Origin: Cladorhizidae sp. MBARI D1340-BT2 | Lineage: Eukaryota > Porifera > Demospongiae > Poecilosclerida > Cladorhizidae | DNA: 64,000 nt | NCBI GenBank assembly: GCA_028752905.1 | Contig: JAQNBH010000006.1 | Location: 29,012,775 to 29,076,774, forward strand | Direction: 5' to 3' | In this document: positions 22,740 through 34,168 of the stretch, in pieces | How the letters are laid out: the number at the start of each line of letters is the position of its first letter | Position numbering within the stretch: position 1 is the first letter of the stretch | Made by a program: the position numbers and the translations under genes | The notes under the pieces: generated by a model | Seen by the model: only the letters and a program-made list of their open reading frames with translations | Databases searched by the model: none | What the model was told of the DNA's origin: nothing

Positions 22740-24130
22740 ACATATATATGGTTTTCCAAGTTTTCCGTCCAGTACCCCAGGTTTGCAACAACTATGGTCC
22801 TGTCTGCTCCCATATCAATGCGCATTCTGCATTCTCTCTGGCCTACCCTGCCTTCTACATATAGACCTGGTTGTCTGATGGCTGTTATTATAGACTAAGT
22901 CATTTCACTGTGTTTTTCCATCCTAACTTCGATCTCATACCCAGAATTGTCACATTTCGACCTTTTATCTGCCAGCATCCGTTTTCTATCTATGTCTCGT
23001 CGGCTGTCGTCACTATGCCACATATAGTTTTGGTTTCGTGCTGAAACTTGATTTGCATTAGAAGTGTTCTCTTTTGTGCTGTCCTTCACTTTGAGTTATT
23101 TTGTTCGGCTTTCTTCCGCTTCTTTATGTTCAATCCTTCTGCTCTCGCTTTTCACTTCCATTCTCGGATTCGACAATCTTCTGCTTCACTTTCTCTGATT
23201 CGATGTTCTTCCACTACTCTTTCTCTGGTTCAATGTTCTTCCACACTCTCTTTCTCTGGTTCAACATTCTTCCGCTACTCTTTCTCTTGTTCGACGTTCT
23301 TACGCTTCTCTTTCTCTGATTCGATAATCTCCTGCTTCTCTTTGTCTTTGTTCGACCTTTTTCCACTTCTCTTTCTCTGGTTCAAAGTTCTTCCACTTCT
23401 CTTTCTCTTGTTCGACGTTCTTCCGCTCTCTTTCTCTTGTTCGACGTTCTTCCGCTTCCCGTTCTCTTGGTTCGACCTTTTTCAACTTCTCTTTCTCTGA
23501 TTCGACAATCTTCTGCTTCACTTTCTCTGGTTGGATGTTCTTCCACTATCTTTCTCTTGTTCATCGTCGTTCCACTTCTCTTTCTCTGGTTCGACATTCT
23601 TCCGCTACTCTTTCTCAGGTTCGACGTTCTTCCGCTTCACTTTCTCTGATTCGACAATCTTCCGCTACTCTTTCTCTTTGTTCGTCCTTTTTCCATTCTC
23701 TTTCTCTGGTTCGCATTCTTCCACTTCTCTTTCTCTTGTTCGACGTTCTTCCGCTTCTCTTTCTCTTTGTTCGACTTTTTTCCACTTCTCATTCACTGAT
23801 TCGACAATCTTCCTCTTCTCTTTCTCTAGTTCGACGTTCTTCCGCTTCTCTTTCTCTGATTCAACGTCAATGTTTTTCTGCTTCTCTTTCTCTGGTTCGG
23901 CATTCTTCCTCTTCTCTACCTTCAATTCTTCTGTTCTCCTCCATAGTCAGGATTAATGTCTGAATGGCATCCACTGGGTTGGGGAATTCTGTTGTAGTCC
24001 TTGTCATTTACGGTCGATGGCTTTACTAGCCCTTCTTGATATCCATATTTGTGTCTTCCATGTCGGTCATCTGAACTTGCTCTCTTTGGAGTTTATTAGT
24101 TTACTCCCCTCGGTCTGTTCTATCTGCTCT
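22740..24130 (-). pseudogene. Decayed retroelement with protease motif and charged repeats
   Basis: On the minus strand, about 22870-22745 reads VGQRECRMRIDMGADRTIVV. This resembles retroviral-type aspartic proteases (DTGAD, here DMGAD with Thr replaced by Met). Upstream on that strand, 22895-23089 is a Lys/Asp-rich frame, and 23165-23930 is a 30-bp minisatellite encoding Glu/Arg/Lys-rich decapeptides such as RTREREAEE. Further upstream, about 24130-23960, are broken frames that could be an N-terminal gag-like part. Several frameshifts and stops occur and no reverse transcriptase was seen. A gag-protease remnant of an LTR element is the best reading; a charged host exon cannot be excluded. 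Confidence 0.45.
23165..23930. repeat. 30-bp minisatellite
   Basis: About 25 imperfect units of tctctttctctggttcgacg followed by ttcttccgct. The period is divisible by three, so both strands show long frames: Phe/Ser-rich on plus, Glu/Arg/Lys-rich on minus. Several units vary by one to three bases, breaking the frame. Only the minus-strand reading is chemically plausible as a soluble charged helix. Confidence 0.85.
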
Positions 24131-26253
24131 CTCAGACTTGTGATTCGCCTTGTTACTTGATGTCATTTCTTGCATAAAATGGGGGGCAATATACAAAAAT
24201 ACACAATATGTAAATAATATGCAAACACTATGCACAATATCAAAAATATACACACAGAAATGCTGAAAACGTGCTCTCACTTCTCCGAATCAACCAAGCT
24301 GAGCCAAGTGCTGGCCACAGTTCCAATTATCCGCTTAGCCAAACTCCAGCTGTCTTCTATAAGTTTCTGGAAAAAATAAGATAGAGCAACACACTAGCTC
24401 TCTTACTAACCAGTCCACTTTGAGGCCTGACACTTCCCTTGTAGAGAAACAGAGTCTAGAAGATTTGCCCGAGCCTAAATAATGGTGAATTGACACCAAG
24501 TGCTAGCTAGCAATGAATTCAATAACTGTGTGCGTGGATCAATATCTCCAGTAGCTATATGTCACAATTTTATATGCACGCTTACAATACTACCGGAATA
24601 TGCGGGAAAGGGCGAGGCAATCCTTGGGCTTGGCCTGAATGGGAATGGTCAGTATACTGGAGGGGAACCGGCAGGAACATTGCATAGCAAAGTATATGAA
24701 GCTGGTGCCTAATTGTCTGTAAAACAATACAACTTCATCGCAAGTCAAATATGAAAAATTTCATATAAGAATTATAATTTGGGTTTAGATTTATGACATT
24801 AGTTGCCACAAAATCCGATTTTGAATTCAAGTTTAAGTACATTTAAATTGTATTGCTAATATATATCTAGATGGACCCTCTCCAGCTATTTAGGAAAGGC
24901 TAATACTAAAACTAGATACTATGAGAAGCCTTCCTGGTCCATTTCTGCATCTGAATCTTGATCAATACACAGCAGCTCTTTGCAGTCTTTGTCTGGCATG
25001 AAGCAAGTGAAGTGGCCATTGATTTGATGGACCCATGAGCTGCAGTGAGAATTCCTAGGTAACCGAAGATGACTATACCTTCTTTTTCCTCATCAGTATC
25101 TTCTTAAAGATAGCTATATCACCCCTGGTCACTTAAGTAATGAGGTCATCCTAGTTACTCTCTCATCAATTCGATGATTTTCTAGACAAGAGATCGTTGG
25201 TAGTTTTTAAAACATATTTGGCAAAATTTCTGGACCCTATATGTAATCTAGGAGTAGGACATAACAATTGGAAAATTGTAGCAATCATGCGGTGTTTTAT
25301 GTGTTTTTTAAACTTGCTCTGCCATAAATTATTGTGCTTACAGAGGGTTAGTTAAGGACACGATCAGTGATCTTGCTGGCAGGGTGGTTCACTGTTGCTA
25401 AGCTCTCACTGTTTTTCTGAATCTCATTATTTGACATCATGCTTCTCTATTTTCTTCGCTATTGGCTGAATAAGAAGGGTGGAGGTGTGAGGCCTGCGAC
25501 TGTCAGTTTTACCCAATGAGTTGGCAGGCAAAAGTGTACAGGATGTGGGAAGTCATCTTTGAGTACTAACTTCTATGGTCCATTTTTAATGTTCTTTTTG
25601 TGAGATGACCGCACCATGATTTGTTAACCCCATTCATATTGAACATGGTCATCTTGAGATTTGGGTATACCTAAACTGGTTGAGCTAATGTGCATCAAGT
25701 ATTAGCTTATGAGGCTATATAGGAGCACTCAGAAGCATTGAGAAACATTTATAGCTTGTGTAGCTCTAGTTATTGTGGATGAGCAACTCTAGGCCAAATA
25801 GAACCTGCATCCCTTTATTTTGTGCCTGCACACCAGAGATGTTTGTATTGTTAATTATATCATACTCTGCGAACATGCTGGTAGCAATTGCCAGGTTGGC
25901 TAATCCATGTTTGTCTGCCCAAGGTTATCACCTGTTACTGTTAGAAAAAATCTTTGTTAAATGTATGTTTTATAATTGATAAAAAAGATTTTGTAGAAAA
26001 GCTTCCTTACTCATATTAAATATGCAATTGTAAAGCTTGTTCTAAAATTTCTTGTAAACTAGGGTTCATAGGACAACCCATTGGGTTTATAGTTACTTAT
26101 AATTATGTCTTCTACGAATGGATTTTGGTTGATTCATAAATTTAGAGACTGGAAAATTTCAGCCAAATCTTGGGAGATCGAAAGGATCTTCTTTGCCACA
26201 AGCCTCTGCCGCTCCATTAACTTGCTTATTGATGTTGATAATTTACTCATCAG
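24131..26253. other. No clear gene
   Basis: No long frame, repeat or RNA gene is recognised. The bases just before 26254 (about 26141-26215) read TGKFQPNLGRSKGSSLPQ in the phase expected for a cassette first exon, but I see no splice donor. Confidence 0.4.
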
Positions 26254-26293
26254 AGTGAATCCATTTCTGATGAAGAAGCCTATGAAAATCCTG
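26254..26293 (+). CDS. Tyrosine-motif tail exon before the Death domain
   Basis: A 40-base exon with acceptor catcag and donor gtatgt reads SESISDEEAYENP and ends in phase 1. It has the same length and splice phases as the second exon of every cassette. The next plausible exon (29417, Death domain) begins in phase 1, so the spliced product would read ...EEAYENP then AYDERIDSHH. This phase agreement is my main evidence that the tyrosine tail and the Death domain belong to one gene. Confidence 0.6.
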
Positions 26294-26751
26294 GTATGTT
26301 TGATTGATTATGGATATATATTTTTTTAATTATTAATGATAACATTTTTCCATGGCATAACTATTTGTAAATGTAACTTTTCCCCTCATAAGTCCATTAA
26401 AGCTATCATCGGTTTGCAAATACAATAGGCTATAGTTTTGTAATAGAAGTAACTCATTGAGGTGAGCAAATAAAAGCTACATTGCAGACAGATTCGTAGC
26501 AAATAAATCTGTTCAGAAATCCCTCCTACCTAGAGATTGAGCATGAGTTATAGGTGGACATCCCTCACTGGATTTTTAGTGGCAGTGCGATGATTATCCT
26601 TCATCCTTAACTAATGCCCACCCCTGGGTGTCTTGGAGTGGTCAAATCCTCTCTCAGTGAAGACCTACTATCCCTGGCACACATGGGTAGCATTGGCTGG
26701 CTGCAGATGGATCAAGTCAAAATAATCCACGGCATTTAATCATGTATCTGA

Positions 26752-27418
26752 GGGGCCAATGGCATTTTTTTTCTTTCTTTTTTAAAAACTTATGGTTACC
26801 ACTTTAGAGCTCCGTAAATTCTGTATGTAAACTTCATTGTATGGACTTCATATATAGCTTAAATGATAGGTCTCTCTGTGTGCTCTCTTTTGATCATAAA
26901 ATTATTTTTATAGGTATAACTATAGCCAAGTTACTAGACCTAAAGTAGAGGGAACTTCAAAATCTGAATGCTTGAATTGGCCGCATTAATATCTCCAGAT
27001 TGCAAAGTGTTAAAGATTTGAAATTAGCACCAGTGGCTAGAGGAAGCTCTACTCTATTCAACGAGTGTTTTCATTAGGTGTTAAAATGTAAGTACATGGT
27101 CAAGCACGTGGGTGAAATGTAGCTTCCTCTAGCCACTGGTGCTAATTTCATATCTTTAGCACTTTGCAATCTGGTGTTATTTATGCAGCAAATTCAAGCA
27201 TTCAGGTTTTAAAGTTCCCTCCACTCAAGGTATAGTGACGTGGCTATAGATAAATCTATGAAAAATCTTTTAGTATTAAAAGAGAGCACACAGAGAGACC
27301 TATCTTTTGAGGCATATATTAAGGCCAAACCATGAAGTTTACAGAATGTACGGAGCTCTAAAATGGTGACCATAAGTAAAAGGAAAAATAATTAAAAAAA
27401 TACCATTGCCACCCCCCT
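26752..27418. mobile_element. Foldback element, two 300-base arms
   Basis: The left arm (about 26752-27075) and right arm (about 27110-27418) are reverse complements with scattered mismatches. Outer ends are GGGGCCAATGGCATTTTTTT and the complement of AAAAAAATACCATTGCCACC. Inner landmarks such as 'ggtctctctgtgtgctctc' and 'attagcaccagtggctagagg' pair with 'gagagcacacagagagacc' and 'cctctagccactggtgctaat'. Only about 35 bases separate the arms, so a single strand would form a long hairpin. No coding capacity. A single arm of the same family is at 61790-62130. The target duplication is not clear. Confidence 0.85.
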
Positions 27419-27726
27419 TAGTGATTGATCAAATTATTTTTTGTGTTTTATTATAATTCTATATTTGTAGCTATTACTTATTTAAATGTAAAACCTTTAA
27501 CAAAATTTAAGAAAAGGAATCCATTCACTAATGCCTCTTTCTCAGCAGTAAAAAGACGAGAAAAAGAATGTTCATAGAAGCAGTCTCATGGTTGTTAAAA
27601 AAATAATTTTTTTTAAATCTTGGTCACTCTCACTCAAACTTGAAATACATTTTTTTAAATTTTATAATGATTTGCAAACTGGACATGTACAGTTTTGTGG
27701 TGCATTTTTATAATTTTTTGTTGTGT

Positions 27727-28275
27727 TGCAGAGCCTGCTTGCCTTCTTCCTGGCTAATGTACTTGTTAAAAATATCTCGGGTTATTTACACCAATTCATA
27801 ATATTTCACGATGGTTCACGTCATATTGTGAACCAGCCTTTAGAATAAAAACTATGGAGTATGAATATATCCTTAACAACCCATTGAGTGTGAGGTGAAT
27901 GTAGGCACACTTAACATACAGTATAGGGGTGTGGCTAAAGCAAGGGCTAGAGTTAGGGCTATGGCTAGTATTATAGTTAGACCTAGGGCTAGAGATATGG
28001 CTAAGGTTGGGGCTGAGATAGGGCTAAAGCTAGGAGTATAGTTGGGCTTGGATTGAAATGGGGCTAAGGCAGGGATAGAGTTAGGGCAAAGGCTAGCGCT
28101 AAAGTTAGGGCTAATACTAGAGCTAGGCATGTTGCATGATCCCACTGTAGTATTTGTGGCAAGCCTTCTATAATTGTCCTAGTTCTTTTCTAGCTCTAGC
28201 CCTAGCCCTAGGATATAAGACACAATGGTTGTCAGTCTACATGCTAACGTATAGTTATAATTTTCTAGGTGTTTA
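27727..28275 (+). repeat. Third copy of the minisatellite module
   Basis: It begins like 15430-15610 ('gcagagcctgcttgccttct', 'ggttcacgtcatattgtgaa'), continues with about 200 bases of degenerate 'ggctaaagctaggg'-like repeats, and ends with a segment (28195-28270) resembling the reverse of 49330-49240 ('gtggttgtcc', 'tatagttacaattttc'). Because this right flank matches sequence lying past the minisatellite in the right arm, flank, minisatellite and flank probably form one mobile or duplicated unit. Confidence 0.6.
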
Positions 28276-29416
28276 TGGTGCCCTCTCTGAGACAAACAGA
28301 AATTCATTACTCCCACCCCCACCCTCTCCCATCCACACATCCCTCCAGCGAATGCTTGATCCTGCCTCTCCCTAAGTTGACCATAATCTAAAACTTTGTT
28401 GAACCATGTATCTGCCTTAGTTTGGCTGTAATGTCTGTTTTAAAGTTTTGGGCCATTGACTAAGGACTCCCAGAGTCCAAAACCTTCCCAGTGTAGGGCA
28501 GTTCTAGACATTTGTATGGAGGCCAAAGATGGCCAAGCATATAAACTGCATGCATGCATGCTATATACACACAAAATGCAGATTCCTATGTATTGACCTA
28601 GGAAAATTTTGTATAAAAATTTACATCAAGCTATATTGTGTGTGTGAGTGTGTATTATATTTATATTTACTTCTGTATAGACCCCAACACAAGCTTCAGA
28701 GTTACTAGAATTACAATAACTTTTCTCAATAATCAACTTCAAATTTTATTCTCGTGTTTTGTGCTAGATGCTCTAGCATTCATCTATTAAGAAAGTTATT
28801 TAATTGCTTGTCAACTGAAAGTTCGTTGATTGCAAATTAATTTTTTTTATCTCGAATTCATTTGGATTTGGCCATCCCAAAGAAACTAATAACTCTACTT
28901 CCTCTTGGAGCCTATACTCTCACATGGCATCTACTTGTGTATAATCCACAATGGTACTTTACTACTTTGGTTAAGCATCAATCATGACTATATCTCCTCC
29001 TGTTCCACACCAAATATTTCTTCCATCGCTGATGAGATGTCCACACATGACACCCTCCAGCTCCTCTATACAGCAGTTCAAACATCCTTCATCCCTTACC
29101 TAGCCCTCTACACATAATTATGATACATACATTCATGGATTGATTGCATCTGCACTTGAGCACTGCTTCACAAGTGGTTGTATTCATTGTCCATATTCTT
29201 GCCTGCTAATGCTATAGGTACTCTATATAAGTACAGGTCCTCTATTGCAAAGGTGTAAAGCTGCAACTCAAGTTTCCTCTCCCAGTCCCACTTTCCCTTC
29301 CTAGATTTGTGGAGGTGTGTGTGATTGGCAGTGTTTATCTATTCTTGCCCCCACATGGTACCTATCTTGTATTGCTGTTGTGATAAAGTCCTGCTTTTGT
29401 TTATTGTGATATTCAG
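28276..29416. other. No clear gene
   Basis: Intron-like sequence. The only simple repeat noted is 'tgcatgcatgc' near 28550. No splice-bounded frame is convincing. Confidence 0.4.
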
Positions 29417-29805
29417 CATATGATGAACGCATCGACTCACATCACATGCAACTGATTCAGTGGATTGGCCCAAAAGGAGAGGGACGAGAATTACGACTTT
29501 ATAATGATCTAGCGGCAGATTGGAATAAAGCAGCAGAAATAATTGGTGTTACTGCGACGAGGCTAATAGCATCCATGTATATAGGCAACCCCGAGAAGTG
29601 CATGAGGGCCATCATGGAGAAATGGATGAAGAATAAACCGAAAATGAATATCCAATGCACATGGAGGGGCCTGTGCAAATTGTTAGTACGCATGGAACTT
29701 AGTGAAGTCGGTAAAAATTTGAGAGAGGCACTTGACGCTGACCACACTGACTTGAAGGACAACTTTGAGACATCTGAAAGTGAGCTAGTCTTATTGTGTT
29801 GTTGA
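29417..29805 (+). CDS. Death-domain exon
   Basis: After acceptor attcag the phase-1 frame reads AYDERIDSHHMQLIQWIGPK, then about 85 residues with the Death-domain pattern. LYNDLAADWNKAAEIIGV corresponds to helices 1-2 (Leu-Ala...Trp...Ala...Leu-Gly), NPEKCMRAIMEKWMKN to helices 3-4 including the conserved Trp, and CTWRGLCKLLVRMELSEVGK to helices 5-6. Death domains form homotypic signalling complexes in apoptosis and innate immunity and are abundant in sponges and cnidarians. The frame either ends at TGA (29803-29805) or splices at donor gtgagc (after 29779). A tandem repeat begins right at the 3' end. The N-terminal YDE extends the tyrosine-rich tail. The exon is intact with no sign of decay. 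Confidence 0.72.
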
Positions 29806-30420
29806 TCTGCGCAGTAGAACCTTCCTTTCTCTTGGGCTTCTAACTATAGGAGCTAGTGATATTGTGTTGTTTATGTGTCAGTTCATCTCCCTTACCTTGG
29901 GTTCCTAACTATGGGAGTTAGTAGTATTGTGTTATTGATCTGTGCAGTGTAACATCTCTTACACTTGGGCTCCTAACTATGGGTGCTAGTGGTATTGTGT
30001 TGTTGATGTGTCAGTGGACCTTGGGTTCCTAACTATAGGCGCTAGTGGTAGTGTGTTCCTGATGTGTGCAGTGGAACCACCATTACATTGGGCTTCTAAC
30101 TATTGGAGCTAATACTATTGTGTTATTGTGTGAGAAGAACCTCCCTTAACTTGTGCTCCTAACTATGGGAGATAGTTGATGTGTGCAGTTGAACCTCCCT
30201 TACACTTGGGCTCCTAACTATGGGGGCTAGTGGTATTGTGTTGTTGATGTGTGCAGTGGAAACTCCCTTACACTTGGGCTCCTAACTATGGGAGCTAGTT
30301 GATGTGTGCAGTGGAACCTCCCTTACAATTTGGCTCTAACTATGGGAGCTAGTGGTATTGTGTTTTGATGCATACAATAGAACCTCCCTTACCTTGTGCT
30401 CCTAATCATAGGACCTAGTG
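29785..30420 (+). repeat. Tandem repeat of about 70-80 bp, 8-9 units
   Basis: Units share 'ctagtggtattgtgttgttg', 'gtgcagtggaacctccctta' and 'gggctcctaactatgggag'. Unit length varies through internal deletions. The array starts inside the last codons of the Death-domain frame, so its first unit provides the stop codon region. Confidence 0.85.
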
Positions 30421-30529
30421 CATATGGGATGTGGGTTTGGCCAGACCACTTTTTACAGAGATAATGCCACACACACAATCATGACCTACCAAGTTCATTT
30501 GCATTTTCCAATACTTATAGAGAAAAGAT

Positions 30530-30700
30530 TGTAGCATTGAGTATGTTCCAGAAGACTTGGTACTCTTCATAGCGGAGGCTTCATTTTGATGACTGGATAG
30601 TCAAGTCCACTGTCATTTTGCTTGAGAGCTACAGAGATGTCTACAAAGAGTGGAACCTCTAATGCTGCATTTTAAGCTAGCATATAGTCTATATATATTG
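30530..30700 (-). repeat. Interspersed non-coding repeat
   Basis: Matches the reverse complement of 48955-49115 well ('aggttccactcttcgtagac', 'aagcctccgctatgaagag'). It is also related to 16620-16790 and 35870-36030 (plus strand) and 44040-43870 (reverse). No coding capacity is recognised; it is probably a short non-autonomous transposon family found inside and outside module A. Confidence 0.6.
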
Positions 30701-30728
30701 TAATTCCTGAGATGCCTTCTAGCAGTAT

Positions 30729-30942
30729 TTTAGTGGATTGCTAAATTACACTTGATAATAATTCAAAACGGCATGAGTGAATTCCATTGAGGTGAATGTC
30801 ATTACCTATATCTAGAATATCAATCACCTGATTGTGGTGTGTGGTGGAATCACCTGATTGTGTGTGTGGTGTGATTACTAACTTCATGATGTAATGTTTG
30901 GTGTATGACAACAGTTATTCATAAGTTCATAAGTCCACTACA
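30729..30942 (-). repeat. 3' LTR
   Basis: 214 bp, identical by eye to the LTR at 34804-35017. Read on the minus strand it starts TGTAGTGGACTT and ends AATCCACTAAA, with a short inverted terminus (TAGTGGA / TCCACTA). A 'cacctgattgtg' motif is duplicated internally. Confidence 0.95.
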
Positions 30943-30957
30943 CAACTCCCCCAGAAC
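30943..30957 (-). promoter_or_regulatory. Polypurine tract
   Basis: Minus-strand GTTCTGGGGGAGTTG lies immediately upstream of the 3' LTR start, where the primer for plus-strand DNA synthesis is expected. Confidence 0.75.
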
Positions 30958-30958
30958 C

Positions 30959-33900
30959 TCAATGAGTAGGCTTAATAGTTCTACCATATCTTGTGACATA
31001 GGGAGGTGTATGGCTTGGTGATGCGAGTGTAGGGCTTGGTGAGGCGAGTGTAGGGCTTGGTGAGGTGAGTGTAGGGCTTGGTGAGGCGAGTGTAGGGCAT
31101 GGCGTGGATGAGGAGGATGGAGAATTGGTAGGAGAAAGTCCCACCTGTAAGGGTGTTGTAGGAGGGTAGACATGATTATCTAGGTAGGCAGGTTTAAGTC
31201 TGTCTATAGATATGACGTCTTCCTTGTTTTTCCTCGCAATGGTAACTGTTTTATCACACCTCCCAACCACTCTAAAGGGACCCTCATATGGTTTGCACAG
31301 GGGTGTTTTGTGCCTGTCCACTCTCACAAATACAAAGGCAGCCGTATCCAAGGCTTTAATGGTTGCACACTTAGAGTTACCGTGAAATTCGGTATTGGTA
31401 GGCAAAAATTTTCTAGTAGGTGAATCATGGCGCCTATGAGTTGGTGATATAAATTCTCCAGGGACGGTTATTGCTGATCCAAATACCATTTCTGCGGCCG
31501 AGCAGTTCAAATCCTCTTTAGGGGCAGTCCTGATCCCTAACATAACCCAAGGTAAAGCCAGGACCCTATCATTATCCAGCAACCTGGCTTTTAAGGCTTC
31601 CTTCAGGTTTCTGTGGAACCTCTCCACCATACCATTTGCCTGAGGGTGGTAAGCGGTGGTATGGTGGAGGGTGCATCCTAAGCTTTTAGCAATGCCAAGC
31701 CATAGTCTAGATGTGAATTGAGATCCTCTGTCAGAGGTGATGTGACTAGGCATGCCAAACCTTGCAATCCAACCCAGCAGAGCTTGGATACAACTGTCTG
31801 CTGAGGTATCTTTTAGAAGAAACGCTTCAGCCCATCTAGTGGTTCTATCCACAACAGTGAAAAGGTACTGAAACCCCTGTGAGGGAGGTAGTGGTCCTAC
31901 AAGGTCCACATGAATGTGGTCAAACTTCCTGTCTGGAACTGGAATGTGTGCAGGGGTAGTTTTGGAATGTCGGATGGTTTTGGCTTTTTGGCAGGGTACA
32001 CACGTCTTGGCCCATGTTCCAACCTGATTGTTCATGTGAGGCCATACAAACTTGGCAGATACAATTCTTCTAGTATTTCGTATAGATGGGTGGGATAAAC
32101 CATGAACCAAGTCAAAAATCCTTTTTCTCCAAGAATTTGGTACCACGGGTCTAGGGTTCCCTAGGGAAGTGTCACATAAAAGCTTTGCCTCCGAGTCACC
32201 CAATGGTACCCAGTCCAGCACCAGACTACTATCAGCCACTTCAGCAGCTACATTTTCAGAAATCTGATCTCTAGCCATGTCTGTAAAATCAATGTCTGTG
32301 CTGCTCAACTTGTTCACACTGTGTCTAGACAGAGCATCAGCCACAACATTGTATTTTCCTGCAACATGCCTGATGTCTGACGAGAACTCAGCTGTGAAGC
32401 TTAAATGTCTCTGTTGTCTAGTGGGTCCTGGCTCAGATATTTTGGTTAAGCTGAAGGTGAGCGGCTTGTGATCGGTAAAAATGCTGAATTCTCTGCCCTC
32501 CAAGAAGTACTTGAAATGCTTAATGCCCAAATAAATAGCTAACAGCTCTCTGTCATATGTGCTGTACTTCTGTTCTGCAGTTTTAAGTTTCTTGCTCAGG
32601 AAAGCTAAAGGTTGCCAATCTCCCTTAATCTTCTGCTCTAGAACAGCACCAATGGCAGTATCCGAAGCATCAGTTGTAAGGGCTATGGGTGATGCTGGGA
32701 CAGGGTGGTTCAGCATGGTGGCACTAGCTAGCATCTCCTTGGCCCGATCAAAAGCACCATCCATGTCATCAGACCATGAGATCTTTCTAATGGATTTACT
32801 CTTTTTCCCAATGGCTTGGTACAGCGGAGCAAGAACATTGGCAGAATGTGGTAAACATCTATTATAAAAGTTAATCATTCCAACAAATTCTTGCAACCCT
32901 TTGATGTTCATGGGTTTTGGGAACTCCCTGATAGCTTGTACCTTTTGGTCAAGGGGACGGCTTCCCTGCTGTGTAATATGATGACCAAGGAAATCAATCT
33001 CAATGCAACCAAACTGGCACTTTGCAGGGTTTACCACCAATCCCTTCTGTTCTAGTCTCTCAAACAGAATTTTTAGATGCTTCAAATGCTCAGTCTCATT
33101 CTCACTAGCTACTAACAAATCATCGATATAGGTGAACACAAAAGGAAGGTCTCTGCAGGTGACATCCATCAACCTCTGGAATGCCTGAGCAGCATTCCTG
33201 AGGCCGAAAGGCATCCTCAAGAACTCAAACAACCCAAAAGGTGTTATGATTGCTGTTTTAGCTATGTCTTCCTGTGCCATGGGGATCTGATGGTAGCCCC
33301 TGACCAAATCAATCTTTGAAAAAATGGTTTTCCCAGACAGGTGTGCTGAAAAGTCCTGTATGTGAGGGACAGGGTACCTATCTGGGAGTGTGACCTGGTT
33401 GAGCCTCCTATAATCCCCACAAGGTCTCCACCCTCCTGAACTTTTAGGGACCATATGTAAAGGCGAGGCCCATGGGCTGGAAGAGGGTCTGATGATGCCC
33501 AGACTGACCATGTTGGAAAATTCTTTCCTAGCTACCTTGAGCTTATCAGGAGGTAACCTTCTAGCCTTTGCAAACAAGGGAGGACCATGGGTGGTGATAA
33601 AGTGCTCTACTCCATGTTTGGAAAAGGGTTGGTGGAACTGAGTTGTTGTAATGGCTGGATAATTAGCAATTACCACCTTGGACTTGTTGATGGGGTGAGT
33701 AATTGTACCCAAATGTGGAGCTAACATGGAGGTATGTCCAAGAGGTGAGGTGCAAAAGGTGCTAGCATCCACAAGTTGCTTGTTGGCCATGTCCACTAGC
33801 AATTTATTGGCCCTTAAAAAATCCGCCCCCAACAATGGCTTGCTCACTTGAGCCACAATGAATTCCCAGTGGTAAATACCTGAATTGAAGTGTAGGGTGA

Positions 33901-34168
33901 GTTTCCTGGTTCCAAAAGATTTGATCCTGCTTCCATTGGCTGCCTGCAGAGATGGTCCAGGTTTCCTTGTTCTGCTTTCCACCCCCGTCACAGGCACCAC
34001 GCTAACCTCCGCTCCCGTATCCACCAAGAAGCGCCTTTTCGTCGTCTTATCCAGTACAAAAACCAAGCAGTCTTTTAGGCCAGCCACTGCTGCCATTACT
34101 TGTGGCTGGCCTGCTCTTTTACTGGCCACGCACAAGGCTCTAGACATCTCTTGGCGTCCTTCCCCCAC
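30959..34168 (-). CDS. Pol polyprotein of the LTR retrotransposon
   Basis: An uninterrupted 1069-residue frame. Aspartic protease: [13 protein letters not shown] at residues 47-59, catalytic D50. Reverse transcriptase: conserved blocks from about residue 195, with YIDD at 347-350. RNase [12 protein letters not shown] with D500, then E541 and D566. Integrase: zinc-binding H689, H693, C723, C726 and catalytic D755 (HVDLVGPL), D813 (TSDRGSQF) and E849 (NGMVERFH), followed by a GPY/F-like module near [12 protein letters not shown]. The C-terminus is a Ser/Pro-rich tail made of six-residue repeats (SPTLAS) encoded by an 18-base tandem unit. There is no chromodomain. The Pol frame is -1 relative to Gag with a 73-base overlap (34096-34168), so expression by -1 frameshifting is likely and the first Met here need not be used. 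All catalytic residues are present. Confidence 0.95.
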   Translation of the reverse strand: MGEGRQEMSRALCVASKRAGQPQVMAAVAGLKDCLVFVLDKTTKRRFLVDTGAEVSVVPVTGVESRTRKPGPSLQAANGSRIKSFGTRKLTLHFNSGIYHWEFIVAQVSKPLLGADFLRANKLLVDMANKQLVDASTFCTSPLGHTSMLAPHLGTITHPINKSKVVIANYPAITTTQFHQPFSKHGVEHFITTHGPPLFAKARRLPPDKLKVARKEFSNMVSLGIIRPSSSPWASPLHMVPKSSGGWRPCGDYRRLNQVTLPDRYPVPHIQDFSAHLSGKTIFSKIDLVRGYHQIPMAQEDIAKTAIITPFGLFEFLRMPFGLRNAAQAFQRLMDVTCRDLPFVFTYIDDLLVASENETEHLKHLKILFERLEQKGLVVNPAKCQFGCIEIDFLGHHITQQGSRPLDQKVQAIREFPKPMNIKGLQEFVGMINFYNRCLPHSANVLAPLYQAIGKKSKSIRKISWSDDMDGAFDRAKEMLASATMLNHPVPASPIALTTDASDTAIGAVLEQKIKGDWQPLAFLSKKLKTAEQKYSTYDRELLAIYLGIKHFKYFLEGREFSIFTDHKPLTFSLTKISEPGPTRQQRHLSFTAEFSSDIRHVAGKYNVVADALSRHSVNKLSSTDIDFTDMARDQISENVAAEVADSSLVLDWVPLGDSEAKLLCDTSLGNPRPVVPNSWRKRIFDLVHGLSHPSIRNTRRIVSAKFVWPHMNNQVGTWAKTCVPCQKAKTIRHSKTTPAHIPVPDRKFDHIHVDLVGPLPPSQGFQYLFTVVDRTTRWAEAFLLKDTSADSCIQALLGWIARFGMPSHITSDRGSQFTSRLWLGIAKSLGCTLHHTTAYHPQANGMVERFHRNLKEALKARLLDNDRVLALPWVMLGIRTAPKEDLNCSAAEMVFGSAITVPGEFISPTHRRHDSPTRKFLPTNTEFHGNSKCATIKALDTAAFVFVRVDRHKTPLCKPYEGPFRVVGRCDKTVTIARKNKEDVISIDRLKPAYLDNHVYPPTTPLQVGLSPTNSPSSSSTPCPTLASPSPTLTSPSPTLASPSPTLASPSHTPPYVTRYGRTIKPTH

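Noticed and set aside
23048..23956. Plus-strand Phe/Ser-rich frames
   Set aside because: By-products of the 30-bp minisatellite; several frames are open in parallel. The minus-strand charged reading is the more plausible one.
27873..28145. Minus-strand Ala/Leu/Pro-rich frame
   Set aside because: It falls in the degenerate minisatellite of the third module copy.
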